64,000 nt of DNA from Acidimicrobiaceae bacterium. GTDB lineage: Bacteria; Actinomycetota; Acidimicrobiia; Acidimicrobiales; Ilumatobacteraceae. The notes under the pieces are model-generated. The model was given only the letters and a program-made list of their open reading frames with translations. It was not told the DNA's origin and ran no database searches. Where the stretch lies: NCBI GenBank assembly GCA_016722025.1, contig JADKGZ010000003.1, positions 62,001 through 126,000 on the forward strand, in the 5' to 3' direction. Made by a program: the position numbers and the translations under genes. This document shows positions 33,298 through 43,305 of this stretch, piece after piece; position 1 is the first letter of the stretch; each line of letters starts with the position of its first letter.

Positions 33298-34638
33298 ATG
33301 GCAACCGACCTCACCGGCGCATCGACGGAACTGCTGCAGGCGCTCATCCGCGCCGAGTGCGTGAACGACGGAACGCCCGATTCCGGTGGTGAAGCCCGCA
33401 ACGTCGACCTGCTGCACGCGTACCTGGAGGGGCCTGGCGTCGAGCTGTCGACGTATGAGTCGCGCCCTGGGCGTACGTCGCTGGTGGCTCGGCTGGAGGG
33501 CAGCGACCCGGCGGCGCCCACCGTGTGCTTGATGGGCCACACGGATGTGGTGCCGGTGAACCGCGACGGCTGGAGCCGCGACCCGTTCGGAGGCGAGCTG
33601 ATCAACGGCGAGGTGTGGGGCCGCGGCGCGCTGGACATGCTGTACCAAACGGCCACGCAGGCCGTTGCCTTCCGGCACCTGACGCAGCGGGGCTTCCGAC
33701 CGAAGGGCACGCTGATCTACTTCGCCGTGCCCGACGAAGAGGCCGGCGGCACGTGGGGCGCGAAGTGGATGGTGGACCATCACTGGGATGCCATCGCTTG
33801 CGACTACCTGCTCACCGAGCTCGCCGGCGTGGCGATGCCATCAACCGACGGTACGCGCAAGATCACGGTGACGGTTGCCGAGAAGGGCATCGCCTGGCGT
33901 CGCCTACGTGTGAGCGGCAGTCCCGGGCACGGCTCGATGCCGTTCGGCGCCGACAACGCCATCATCACGGCCGCCGAGATCGTTCGCCGGCTGAGCGCCC
34001 ATCGCCCGCAGGCCGGGCTCGACGACGTGTGGCGGGCGACCGTCGAGGCGTACGAGTTCGAGCCGGAGCTCACCCGCCGGCTGCTCGACCCCACCGAGGT
34101 GTATGCCGCGCTGCAGGCGCTGCCCGACCAGGGCACGGCCACGATGCTGCACGCATGCAGCCACACCACCTTCTCGCCCAACGTGGTGCACGGCGGGGTG
34201 AAGAGCAACGTCATTCCCGACGTGGTCGAGCTCGACGTCGACATCCGCACGCTGCCCGGTGTGACCGGTGACGAGGTCGACGCCGCGCTGCATGACGCCA
34301 TCGGCGACCTGGCCGACCGCGTGCACATCGGTCGCCTGATCGACGATCAGTCCACCGCCTCGCCACTCGACAACCCGATGTGGCACGCACTCGCCGCTCG
34401 GGCGCGGGCGGCGTACCCCGGCGCCAGCCTGCTGCCACAGCTGGAGATCGGTGCCACCGACGCGCGTTTCTTCCGCCGGCGCGGCACCGTCGCGTACGGC
34501 ACCGGATTGTTCAGCGCCGACGTCACGTACGAGGACATGATCTCGCGCTTCCACGGCAACGACGAGCGAATCGACGTGGAATCGCTACGACTCACCACCG
34601 ACCTGTGGCTGGGCGTGGTGCACGACCTGCTCGGCTGA
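33298..34638 (+). CDS. M20/M25-family metallopeptidase
   Basis: A 446-residue zinc aminoacylase/peptidase. Metal ligands are seen in LMGHTDVVP (His), WGRGALDML (bridging Asp) and VPDEEAGGTWG (catalytic Glu-Glu pair). SGSPGHGSMP holds the dimerisation-domain His. The C-terminal His lies in ISRFHGNDERI. No signal peptide. It would hydrolyse N-acyl amino acids or dipeptides in the cytoplasm. It converges with the next gene across a 38-base spacer that holds two and a half copies of a 13-base CCGCTCAGCCGGG repeat. Confidence 0.85.
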   Translation: MATDLTGASTELLQALIRAECVNDGTPDSGGEARNVDLLHAYLEGPGVELSTYESRPGRTSLVARLEGSDPAAPTVCLMGHTDVVPVNRDGWSRDPFGGELINGEVWGRGALDMLYQTATQAVAFRHLTQRGFRPKGTLIYFAVPDEEAGGTWGAKWMVDHHWDAIACDYLLTELAGVAMPSTDGTRKITVTVAEKGIAWRRLRVSGSPGHGSMPFGADNAIITAAEIVRRLSAHRPQAGLDDVWRATVEAYEFEPELTRRLLDPTEVYAALQALPDQGTATMLHACSHTTFSPNVVHGGVKSNVIPDVVELDVDIRTLPGVTGDEVDAALHDAIGDLADRVHIGRLIDDQSTASPLDNPMWHALAARARAAYPGASLLPQLEIGATDARFFRRRGTVAYGTGLFSADVTYEDMISRFHGNDERIDVESLRLTTDLWLGVVHDLLG

Positions 34639-34676
34639 CAGCCAGGCCGCTCAGCCGGGCCGCTCAGCCGGGCCGT

Positions 34677-35900
34677 TCAGCCGACGGTGGTGACGATCCG
34701 CGAGCCGGCCTCCAACGTGCGGTGCACAGGGCAACGATCGGCGATCTTCACCAGCGACTGCCGGTCGGCATCGCTGAGCTCGCCGTCGATCACGAGGTGG
34801 CGATCGAAGTGGTCGGTGAGAGCGCCCTTGCCGTCCACGCAATCGGCGCAATCGTCGGCATGCCGCTTCTGATGCCGCACCTCCACCGTGACTCGTCGCA
34901 ACGCCAGCTGCTTGCGCTGCGCGTACATGCGCATGGTCATCGACGTGCAGGCACCGAGCGCGGCAGCAAGCATGTCGTAGGGCGACGGGCCGGCGTCGAA
35001 CCCGCCGACATCAACCGGCTCGTCGGCCAGCCAGCGGTGATCGCCGGCGACGACGTGGTTGAGGAACGTGCCGAGACCCGTCTCCGCCACCACCACCGGC
35101 GCCGTTGCCGCCGGCACCGGCAGTGGCGCGTGCTCGGCAACCAGGTAGCGCTGCGCCCAGGTGGCGATGATCTGCGCCGCGAACACAGCATCCTCGCGAC
35201 GCGAGAGTAGGTGGTCGGCGCCATCCAACGACACGAAGCTCTTCGGGTGCCGAGCCGCCGTGAACAGACGGGCGGCGTTCTCCACCCCAACCGTGTTGTC
35301 GATGGGAGAGTGCATCACCAGCAGCGGCGCTCGCATCGTCGCCACTCGTTCTTCGACCGAGTGGTGCAGCAGGTCGTCGACGAAGGCCTGCCGAATCGGG
35401 AACGTTCTGTCACCGATCTTCACGTACCGGCAACCTTCCGCGGCGATGGCCGGCAGCTCGTCGGTGAACAGGGTGGTGACGTGCGCGGCGTCGGCCGGCG
35501 CTGCGATGGTGGCGACCGCCCGCACCTCGGGAATCGAGCCGGCCACGCTGATCACGGCAGCACCACCGAGGCTGTGACCGATGAGCAGCTGTGGCGCGGA
35601 GTGGTTGGCCCGCAGCCAGTCGGCAGCAGCCAACAGGTCGGTCTGGTTGGAGGAGAAGTCGGTCTGTTCGAAGTCGCCTTCGCTGGCACCCAACCCGGCG
35701 AAGTCGAAGCGCAGCACGCCGATGCCGGCGGCCATCAGCTCGGCGGCGATGCGACCGGCAGCGAACAGATCCTTCGAGCATGTGAAGCAATGGGCGAACA
35801 ATGCCATCGCGGTTGGCGGGGTGGCCGGCAGATCAAGTCTCCCGGCCAGCTGCTGCCCGTTGCTGCCGGTGAACGTGACGCGATGCGAAGGCGTGGACAT
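34677..35900 (-). CDS. Alpha/beta hydrolase fused to OsmC-like domain
   Basis: A 407-residue bifunctional protein. Residues 1-260 are an alpha/beta hydrolase with nucleophile elbow GHSLGG near 106-111, a charge-relay Asp near 205 (HSPIDNTV) and His near 236 (GADHLLS). Residues about 270-407 are an OsmC/Ohr-like domain with the redox cysteines in LGACTSMTMRMYA and DRCPVHRTLE. The fusion is known in several phyla; it may hydrolyse and detoxify peroxides or thioesters. Predicted cytoplasmic. Confidence 0.85.
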   Translation of the reverse strand: MSTPSHRVTFTGSNGQQLAGRLDLPATPPTAMALFAHCFTCSKDLFAAGRIAAELMAAGIGVLRFDFAGLGASEGDFEQTDFSSNQTDLLAAADWLRANHSAPQLLIGHSLGGAAVISVAGSIPEVRAVATIAAPADAAHVTTLFTDELPAIAAEGCRYVKIGDRTFPIRQAFVDDLLHHSVEERVATMRAPLLVMHSPIDNTVGVENAARLFTAARHPKSFVSLDGADHLLSRREDAVFAAQIIATWAQRYLVAEHAPLPVPAATAPVVVAETGLGTFLNHVVAGDHRWLADEPVDVGGFDAGPSPYDMLAAALGACTSMTMRMYAQRKQLALRRVTVEVRHQKRHADDCADCVDGKGALTDHFDRHLVIDGELSDADRQSLVKIADRCPVHRTLEAGSRIVTTVG

Positions 35901-36114
35901 GACCCCAACGTACCAACCACTGTTCCCAAGGGTTCCCGGTGGGGAGCGCCCCCGATGGCACTCCCCACCAGTCCACTTCGCCCGGCCCCAGACAGGGCCA
36001 CGGCGACGGGAGCCGAGTGCACCGGAACCTCCGATGCACATCTCTCTGCGCCCTTGGCTTACGCCCGCACAGGAGCGCGCCATAGAGGCGAACGGCCCTG
36101 CGGAACGCGCCCGC

Positions 36115-36984
36115 CTAGCCGGCTGCGTACTCGTCGAAGACCTTGCGGGCGATGTCGGGCCGGCGGGTGTACACCCCGTCGACACCGGCTTCGGCCAGGC
36201 CACGCAGCGTGTCGGGATCGTCGACCGTCCACGTGAAGATGGCCATGCCGTGGTCGTGCGACCAGCCGACGTTGGCGGGGTCGAGCAGGTTGGCGCTGAA
36301 CGGTGGCTGCCCGATCGGCGCCGGCGCACACCACGCCTCGCCGGTGCTGCGCACACGGCGCATCTCGGCGACGTCGCGATAGGTGGTGGTGATGACGACC
36401 GAGCCGGGGCACTCGGCCTGCGCCGCGTACACGTCGTCGTCGTTGTTCGCGCTGAGGTACACCCGGTCGACGGCGTCGAGCCGGCGCAGCACATCACACA
36501 GCGGCTTCGCCATCGACGGCGAGCTCTGCTTGATCTCCAACGAGACGGTGACCGTCGGGAACTCGACCAGGATCTGCTCGAGCGAAGCGACCCGCACGGG
36601 TTGGTCGATGGTGTCGCCACTCCAACCGGCGCGCAGGTCGGCACGTTGCAGTTCCTGCCACGTCAGTTCGTCGATGTTGCCCGTGCCGTCGGTGTCGCCG
36701 GCGATGTCGCGATCGTGGTGCGCCACCACCACACCGTCGGCGGTCATCCACAGGTCGGCATCCAGTACATCGGCTCCGGCCGCCAGCGACCGCTGCATCG
36801 CCAGCACGCTGTTGGCGGGCCCGAGTCCTTCACCCCCGGCGTGAGCGATGACGAGCGGCGGCGAGTGACGGAACGGGCCCGGTGGGCATGGCACGGTGGT
36901 CGACGCCACCGCACCATCGGAGCAACCCGTCAACGCCGCCACGCACGCGGCGGCAGCCGCCACACGCGATCGAAGCAACGGCAC
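36115..36984 (-). CDS. Glycerophosphodiester phosphodiesterase, lipoprotein
   Basis: A 289-residue GDPD-family protein with a lipoprotein signal (VAAAAACVAALTGC). The TIM-barrel core shows IAHAGGEG, GPANSVLAMQRS, the metal-binding DADLWMTADGVVVAHHD stretch and a later VSLEIKQ. The usual Glu of the E-x-D pair is replaced by Asp (LDADL), a conservative change. It would release glycerol 3-phosphate from lipid head groups outside the membrane. It is followed at 36999 on the same strand by the DinB-like gene, which is upstream in transcription. Confidence 0.8.
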   Translation of the reverse strand: MPLLRSRVAAAAACVAALTGCSDGAVASTTVPCPPGPFRHSPPLVIAHAGGEGLGPANSVLAMQRSLAAGADVLDADLWMTADGVVVAHHDRDIAGDTDGTGNIDELTWQELQRADLRAGWSGDTIDQPVRVASLEQILVEFPTVTVSLEIKQSSPSMAKPLCDVLRRLDAVDRVYLSANNDDDVYAAQAECPGSVVITTTYRDVAEMRRVRSTGEAWCAPAPIGQPPFSANLLDPANVGWSHDHGMAIFTWTVDDPDTLRGLAEAGVDGVYTRRPDIARKVFDEYAAG

Positions 36985-36998
36985 GGACGATCTACTAC

Positions 36999-37577
36999 TT
37001 ACTCGTCGTCGGCAAGGTCGGCAGGCGGCACGGCGTTCTGGCTGACGGCCGCCTCGACGGTGAAGTGATCGACCCGATCAGGCGCCCAGAGCCCCATCAC
37101 CTGTCGCAGGATGCCGAGCTCGCCACCGTGATAGGCGGCGTGGTCGGCCATCACCAGCACGGTGCGCAGCGGGGTGTGGGCGGCTTCCCAGACGTGCGGG
37201 GCGGCCGTGTAGAGATCGAGGCCCTCGGTGCGGACGAACGCCTCCACCCTGTCGAGATCGACCCGGTAGGACTGGATGGTGTCGTGCCACTGCTGCTCGC
37301 TGGCAGTGGCGGTGGCGGGTGGCCAGTAGTCGTCGGGGAACGTCACCGCTTCGTAGGCAGGGCCGAGTAGGTACTCGAGCATGTCGGCCTGACAGAACCT
37401 GACGTGCTCGACCAGGTGCCAGAAGGTGTACGCAACGTTGGGTGGGCGAACGTTGATGGCCTCCGCCGGAAAGTTGGCCACTGCATCGTCGAACGTCTGG
37501 TGGGCGTCACCGAAGCGCAGATGGAACACCAGCGAGTCGCGCACGATCTGATCGGCTCGTAGCGAGGGGCTGTTCAT
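36999..37577 (-). CDS. DinB-family protein
   Basis: A 192-residue DinB-like four-helix bundle. The three metal-ligand histidines can be placed in AYTFWHLVEHVRFCQ (near 50-64), PHVWEAAHTPL and VMADHAAYHGGELG. Such proteins act as thiol- or metal-dependent transferases in Gram-positive bacteria; the substrate is unknown. Followed in the same direction by the GDPD gene. Confidence 0.75.
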   Translation of the reverse strand: MNSPSLRADQIVRDSLVFHLRFGDAHQTFDDAVANFPAEAINVRPPNVAYTFWHLVEHVRFCQADMLEYLLGPAYEAVTFPDDYWPPATATASEQQWHDTIQSYRVDLDRVEAFVRTEGLDLYTAAPHVWEAAHTPLRTVLVMADHAAYHGGELGILRQVMGLWAPDRVDHFTVEAAVSQNAVPPADLADDE

Positions 37578-37655
37578 GGCAGGACGCTACTCGTGCACGG
37601 AGTGCGGCGCAGCGCGGCCGACGCCTAGCATCCCGGCATCGCCACCCATCGAGAC

Positions 37656-39681
37656 GTGCAGCACCTGATCGAAGAGATCGAGACCGAGTGGATCCCCCTG
37701 CGCGACGGCCGCCGGCTCGCGGTGAGGCTGTTCCTGCCGCGATCGGCACACCGCCAGCCCGCACCGGTGGTGCTCGAGTACATCCCGTACCGCCGACGCG
37801 ACGGCACCCGCATTGGCGACGAGGCCATGCATCGCTGGTTCGCCGCCGCCGGGTATGCGTGTGCCCGGGTCGACATCGCCGGCATGGGCGACTCCGACGG
37901 GTTGATCGAGGACGAGTACGTGCGACGCGAGCAGGACGACGGCCTCGAAGTGATCGAGTGGCTGGCACGCCAGCCCTGGTCGTCGGGCTCGGTGGGAATG
38001 ATCGGCATCTCGTGGGGCGGGTTCAACGGGCTGCAGATCGCGGCCAGGCGGCCACCGGCGTTGAAGGCCGTGATCTCACTGTGCTCCACCGTCGACCGCT
38101 ACCACGGCGACGTGCACTACACCGGCGGCTGCCTCAACGAGGAGAACCTGGAGTGGGGTGGCTACTTCTTCACGATGAACGGCTTTCCGCCCGACCCCGA
38201 CATCGTCGGCAACGATCGGTGGCGCGCGATGTGGCGACACCGCATCGACCACGCGCGGCTGGCGCCGGCCGACTGGTTGGAGCATCAGCGGCGCGACACG
38301 TTCTGGCAACACGGTTCGGTGATCGAGGACTGGTCGGCCATCCAAGTGCCGGTGCTGGCAGTCAGCGGTTGGGCCGACGGCTACACCGCTGCCGTCTTCG
38401 AGTTGGTGGAGCACCTGCACGTTCCCTGCAAGGGCATCGTCGGGCCGTGGGGGCACAAGTACCCGCAGGACGGCGTGCCCGGGCCAGCGATCGGCTTCCT
38501 GCAGGAGGCCACCCGCTGGTGGGACAAGTGGCTTCGCGACATCGACAGCGGAGTCGACACCGACCCTGCGATGCGGCTGTGGCTGCAGGCCTCACACGAA
38601 CCCAGAGGTCACATTCCCGAGCGTGCGGGGTCATGGGTGCACTTCGACCAGTGGTCGCCGGCCCGCGAGCTCACCCTGCGGCTCGCGCACGGATCGTTGG
38701 TCAGTGACGATCCGGGGTCGGATGCGAAAGCACCAACGATGCCTGCTTCGCACTCATCGATCTGCTCGCCGCAGACCGTCGGGCTCGGCGCCGGCCAGTG
38801 GTGCGCCTACGGGCTCGGCAAGATCGCCCCCGAGCTGCCGCTCGACCAGCGCGCCGACGATGCGGGCTCGCTCACCTACGACGGCGAGATGCTCGCCGCG
38901 CCGCTGCACCTCGCCGGCGGCCCGGTCGTGAGGCTGCGGGTGTCGAGCGATCAGCCACAAGCACTCGTCGCAGTGCGCCTCAACGCCGTGCATGCCGACG
39001 GCACCTCCGAGCGACTCAGCTACGGGGTGCTCAACCTGTGCCACCGCGACAGCCACGAGCACCCCAGTGCCCTCACCCCCGGCGTTGAGTACGACGTGAC
39101 CGTGGAAATGAAGGCAATTGCTCAGACGGTGCCCGCCGGTCAACGCTTGCGAGTGGCCATCTCCACCAGCTACTGGCCGATGATCTGGCCGTCGCCACAT
39201 CCGGCAACGATCACCGTTCACGAGCAGGCTTCGCGCATCGAGCTCCCCGCGCACGCCACCGTGCACCATTCGCCCGCCGACATCTTCCAGCCACCCGAGG
39301 ACGCCGTGCACGGCCCCATCACTGCGCTGCGCAACGGGCACGAGACACGCCACATCGTGCGATCTGGGTGCCCGCCGAACCGAGTTCATCGCCGCCCGCG
39401 ACGACGGGCTCTACGTCATCGACGACATCGGTACCGAGCAGTCGTTCACACGTGTGCGCACGTCGTCGATCGTCGACGGTGAGCCGTTGAGCGCTCGCGC
39501 GACGGTCGAGTGTCGCGCCATCTATCGGCGCGGCGAGTGGAACGTTCGGATCGAGTCCGACCTCGTCCTGTCCTGCGATGCCGCGACGTTTCGGATCACC
39601 GGCCGCCTGTCGGCCTACGAAGGCGACGCGATCTTCGCCGAACGCCGATTCGAACGGTCGATTCCTCGCGATCATCTCTGA
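37656..39681 (+). CDS. CocE/NonD-family hydrolase (single frameshift near 39359)
   Basis: A serine hydrolase of about 675 residues (X-Pro dipeptidyl peptidase-like). The alpha/beta-hydrolase part has GMGDSDG, the nucleophile motif GISWGGFNG near 112-120 and GWADGY ... WGHKYPQD with Asp and His. The C-terminal jelly-roll domain follows (LAGGPVVRLRVSSDQPQALV ...). After HETRHIVR near 39359 the frame breaks; one missing G restores DLGARRTEFIAARDDGLYVI and runs to the stop at 39681. The uncorrected frame ends at 39482. The lesion sits in a short G run, so it may be a sequencing error. Acts on esters or amides. Confidence 0.8.
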
Positions 39682-39693
39682 CGGTCGCCCGGC

Positions 39694-40491
39694 TCACCGA
39701 GCGCGCGCACGCGCGTCGCCGCCGGCGACGGCGCGATGGACGACCGTCGCTGCGAGGAACGTGACGACTCCTACCGCGATGATGAGCGCTCCGATGGCGT
39801 GGATCGACGGCGTGACACGCCGTTGCACTGCAGAGAAGATGTAGATGGGCACCGTCGTGTCGGTGGGCCCACGCAGCGCCAACGAGAGCGCGACATCGTC
39901 GAACGAGAACGCGAAGGCCAACAGCGCTGACGACACGATGGCGGGCCGCAGGTCGGGGAGGACGATGTCGCGCAGCACCTGCCACTTCGTGGCCCCCAGG
40001 TCGAGCGCCGCCTCCTCCAGGTTGCGGTCGGCACCCGCGGCGCGTGCCCCGACGATCAGCAGCACGTACGCCGAGAGGTACGCGACGTGTGCCACCAACA
40101 TCGGCCGGAAGCCGAACGCGATACCGATCACGGGTAGCACCGCGCCGAGCCCGGTGGCGATGATGATCTCGGGTGTCGCGACGCGAACCGTCGCGAACAA
40201 CGTGTTGACACGACCCAGCCATCGCGAGCGGCGGGCCGCGATGGCTGCAAGAGTGCCCGCTGCCACCGCACCGAGCGAGGCGAGCGCCGCCAACCGAATG
40301 CTCACACCCACCGACCGGCGCAGGCTGACGTCGTCGAAGGCTTTGCGGTACCACTGCGTGGTGAAGCCCTGCCACTGAGTTGACGCCGGGTTCTTGTTGA
40401 AGCTGGCGACGACGAGGAAGACCAGCGGCGCGTAGAGCACCAGGAGCACCAGCACCAGCACGGTCTTCGCCACCCGACCACGCTCACGCAT
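39694..40491 (-). CDS. potC: ABC transporter permease, PotC-like
   Basis: A 265-residue membrane permease of the spermidine/putrescine family. Six hydrophobic segments and the EAA loop (EEAALDLGATKWQVLRDIVL) for contact with the ATPase are visible. ATG 40491 overlaps the end of the upstream permease gene. It is the third gene of a D-B-C operon. The gene symbol rests on family and order only; the substrate could be another small cation or organic solute. Confidence 0.8.
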   Translation of the reverse strand: MRERGRVAKTVLVLVLLVLYAPLVFLVVASFNKNPASTQWQGFTTQWYRKAFDDVSLRRSVGVSIRLAALASLGAVAAGTLAAIAARRSRWLGRVNTLFATVRVATPEIIIATGLGAVLPVIGIAFGFRPMLVAHVAYLSAYVLLIVGARAAGADRNLEEAALDLGATKWQVLRDIVLPDLRPAIVSSALLAFAFSFDDVALSLALRGPTDTTVPIYIFSAVQRRVTPSIHAIGALIIAVGVVTFLAATVVHRAVAGGDARARAR

Positions 40492-41332
40492 GGCGCGCCG
40501 CTCGCCGGCGAGACGCTGCAACCACCAGGCCGCCGGCGGAGAAGGTGAGCAACATGAACACCGTGATCGCACCGCCCAGCGGTTGGTCGCGCCCGGCACC
40601 GCGCTCGGCAAGGATGTTGCCCAGCAGCAGTACCTTGCCGCCACCGAGCACGGCGGGAACGATGAACTCGCCCAAGGAGAGCACACCGACGACGACCGCG
40701 CCCGTGACGATGCCAGGCACTGCCAGCGGAAGCGTGATCGTGATCAGTTGCCGCAGGTGACGCGCGCCGAGGTCGGCGCCGGCCTCGATCATCGAGCGCG
40801 GCACGCGGGCCAGCGCAACGTACGCCGGCAGGATGAACAGCGGCACGTATGCGGTGATCATCCCGAGCACCACGGCGGGTGGTCGGTAGAGCAGCTGCAC
40901 CCCCGTGAGCGACTCGACCGGTCCCCCGGTCGCCAGCACGCCCTGCCACGCAAAGATCCGTACGGTGAAGCTGACGAACGAGGGCAGCATCACCGCCACC
41001 AGCGCCAGGTTGCGCGACCTGCCCTCCAAACGGCTCAATGCCAGGGCTGCCGGGGTACCGACCAGCAGGCACATGGCCACCGTCAGTGCCGACAACCCGA
41101 GCGAACGCAGCAGCACCGGCCGGTACACGCCCGACAACAGCGTGCGATACGAATCGATCGTACCGGTGAGCTCGATGTCGAGAGTGATGGGGTTGGCCCG
41201 CCCGAACGAGCGCGTGACCATGAACGCCACCGGCACGAGGCACACGAACACCACCAGCACCCAATCGGGAACCACGAGCGGCCCCAACCGCATGCGAGTG
41301 GCATCGTGCGGCCTGTGCCGGCGCCCGGTCAC
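40484..41332 (-). CDS. potB: ABC transporter permease, PotB-like
   Basis: About 282 residues with six membrane helices and the EAA loop (IEAGADLGARHLRQLITITL). GTG 41332 shares GTGA with the stop of the binding-protein gene; ATG 41293 is an alternative start without the basic 13-residue leader. It should pair with the PotC-like permease to form the channel. No ATPase gene is present in the operon. Confidence 0.8.
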   Translation of the reverse strand: MTGRRHRPHDATRMRLGPLVVPDWVLVVFVCLVPVAFMVTRSFGRANPITLDIELTGTIDSYRTLLSGVYRPVLLRSLGLSALTVAMCLLVGTPAALALSRLEGRSRNLALVAVMLPSFVSFTVRIFAWQGVLATGGPVESLTGVQLLYRPPAVVLGMITAYVPLFILPAYVALARVPRSMIEAGADLGARHLRQLITITLPLAVPGIVTGAVVVGVLSLGEFIVPAVLGGGKVLLLGNILAERGAGRDQPLGGAITVFMLLTFSAGGLVVAASRRRAARHA

Positions 41333-42441
41333 GCCGCCTTGAACGCGTCCCACACGGCGTCGAACTTGGGTTGGTCGTCGCCGAGGAACACGTGATAGCT
41401 GAGCTTGGCGACCACTGCTGCCGACGGGTTGATGACGGGCGACTCGGTGAGAACGGGGTCGATGCCCGCGTTGTCGGGTTGCACGTAGGGCGAGGCAACG
41501 TTGTTGATGAAGGCAGCGTAGTTCTCGGGTGCGAGGAAGAAGTCGACGAACGCCCGGGCCAGGTCGTTGCGCGGCCCGTCGAGGATCGCCAACCCCTCCA
41601 GGTAGCCGACCTGACCCTCGCTGGGGTCGACAAACGCCACGTCGGGGTTGGTGGTGAGCGCGAGTTGGGCGTCGTAGGCATCGCACATGGCCATCACCGC
41701 ATCGCCGGCCGCAACTGCTTTGCCCACTTCGGTGGAGATGGCCAGCAGATGTGGTTTCACCGTGGTGAGCACCTCGAGCACGGCCGCCAGATCGGCCTCA
41801 TCGGTGGAACCGACCGGCTTGCCGAGCATCACCAGCACGTTGTCGATCACGCTGCCCTGATAATCGAGCATCGCCACCTTCCCCGAGTACTGCGGCGCCA
41901 TGGCGAAGAACTCGGCCCACGAGGTGGGCGGGGCGGGCACCAGGTCCTTGCGGTAGATGATGCCGGTGCGACCGTGATCGGTGGGGGCAAAGCTCTTGTT
42001 CTCCGGGTCCCAGCTGTTGCCCTTGTACTGATCGGCCACGTACTGCATGTTGGGCAGGTCGCCCAGCTCGGCCAGTACTCCCAGGGCCGTGAGCCGCGGG
42101 AAGGTGGTGCCGTCGACCAACACCACATCGATGTCGCCCGCCCGACCCTTTGCCTTGCTGATCGTGTCGTCGTTGGACGCCCACGCGATCTCGTTGACCG
42201 TTGCGCCGGGGAACGCGGCTGCGAAGTCGGCATATGTGGTGGGGCCCGACCAGCCGGTGAAGTTGAGGAAGTTGACGGTGCCGGTGAGCGTGGGGGAGCC
42301 ATCGGCCGTCGAAGGGGTGGAGCCGCCGGGCTGGGTGCCGCCGGACCCTTCCTCCTCGTCATCGCCACAGGCGGCGAGAAAGGCGAGCGGAGTGGCAACT
42401 GCGGCCAGCGCGAACAGCGACCGACGAGAGATGGGTTGCAT
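41329..42441 (-). CDS. potD: Extracellular solute-binding lipoprotein, PotD-like
   Basis: A 370-residue binding protein. The N-terminus combines a twin-arginine motif (SRRSLF) with a lipobox (AFLAAC), so it is probably exported by Tat and lipidated. A Gly/Ser/Thr linker precedes the two-lobe domain (TVNFLNFTGWSGPTTYADFA ... DIDVVLVDGTTF), which has the polyamine-binding family pattern. It delivers substrate to the two permeases encoded behind it. The 129 bases upstream (42442-42570) should carry the promoter; I see no clear motif. Confidence 0.85.
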   Translation of the reverse strand: MQPISRRSLFALAAVATPLAFLAACGDDEEEGSGGTQPGGSTPSTADGSPTLTGTVNFLNFTGWSGPTTYADFAAAFPGATVNEIAWASNDDTISKAKGRAGDIDVVLVDGTTFPRLTALGVLAELGDLPNMQYVADQYKGNSWDPENKSFAPTDHGRTGIIYRKDLVPAPPTSWAEFFAMAPQYSGKVAMLDYQGSVIDNVLVMLGKPVGSTDEADLAAVLEVLTTVKPHLLAISTEVGKAVAAGDAVMAMCDAYDAQLALTTNPDVAFVDPSEGQVGYLEGLAILDGPRNDLARAFVDFFLAPENYAAFINNVASPYVQPDNAGIDPVLTESPVINPSAAVVAKLSYHVFLGDDQPKFDAVWDAFKAA

Positions 42442-42570
42442 GGTGACATGCTCCTGGTTCGGGTTCAGAGGACGGGTAGAGGGAACATAGGCCGACTGGT
42501 CGAAGCGGTCGATGCGAAGGCACGAAAGAATTGCGAAACTTCTGTGCGCGGCCCCGCGCAGCGGGCCGAA

Positions 42571-43203
42571 TCAGGGTGCAGCGATGGGATCGCGGCGGCG
42601 ATGCAGGAGCACGTGAGTGAACGACTGCGGCGTGCCCCAAGGGGTGATGTGATCCAGCTCGAACGAGTGCATCAGGTCGAACTGCTGGGCGAACATCGCT
42701 GCCAGCGCCGCCGCCGAATAGCGGGCAACGGGCAGGCCGCTGCACTGCTCGGGACCGTGCTCGGAGAACGTGGCCATCACCACGTGACCGCCGGGCGCCA
42801 CCGCCTCACCGACGCGCGCCACATAGGCAGCCCGGTCGGCCGCCGTCGTGAGGAAGTGGAACGTCGCCCTGTCGTGCCACAGGTCGATCGGCCCGTCGAA
42901 GCAAACCTCGCGAACGTCGGCGCACACGAACCTGACGGCTGAGGCACCTTCACCAAGACGGCTGCGCAGCTGTGCCAGCGCTGCCGCCGACAGATCGACG
43001 GCGTCGATCGACCGATAGCCGTGCTGCACCAGGTCGAGCACCAGTGCCGACGCCCCGGCCCCCATCACCGCGACCCTGCTGGCGGGCACCGACACGCGGC
43101 GCACGAGATCGCTTCAAACCTGCGCGTCGGTCTGGTGCCAGCTGACCTCGTCGAACGACTTCGCCGTCCACACCGAATCCCAGTGTTCGCGTTCGCTGCT
43201 CAC
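42571..43203 (-). pseudogene. Class I SAM methyltransferase with in-frame stop
   Basis: Reading from GTG 43203, the frame gives SSEREHWDSVWTAKSFDEVS and then DAQV, TGA (43116-43114), and continues in the same frame as SDLVRRVSVPASRVAVMGAG and a full Rossmann methyltransferase (VDLSAAALAQL, motif FVCADVRE, WHDRATFHFL). Without the stop it would be about 210 residues, the normal size for this thiopurine-methyltransferase-like group. Alternatively translation restarts at GTG 43104 and makes a protein lacking the N-terminal 33 residues. A sequencing error is equally possible. Confidence 0.7.
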
Positions 43204-43305
43204 GCCGTCGACAGTACCCAGCCCAGTCGTGCGATGCCGCGAAACAATCACGAAACTGTGCACACAACCGCGCGTCCAGCAGCCCGAACACGGGATGATG
43301 TGCGG

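Noticed and set aside
43114..43116. TGA in the methyltransferase as a selenocysteine codon
   Set aside because: The position is in a surface linker before the first Rossmann strand, not a redox or catalytic site, and no SECIS-like hairpin stands out. Nonsense mutation or error is simpler.
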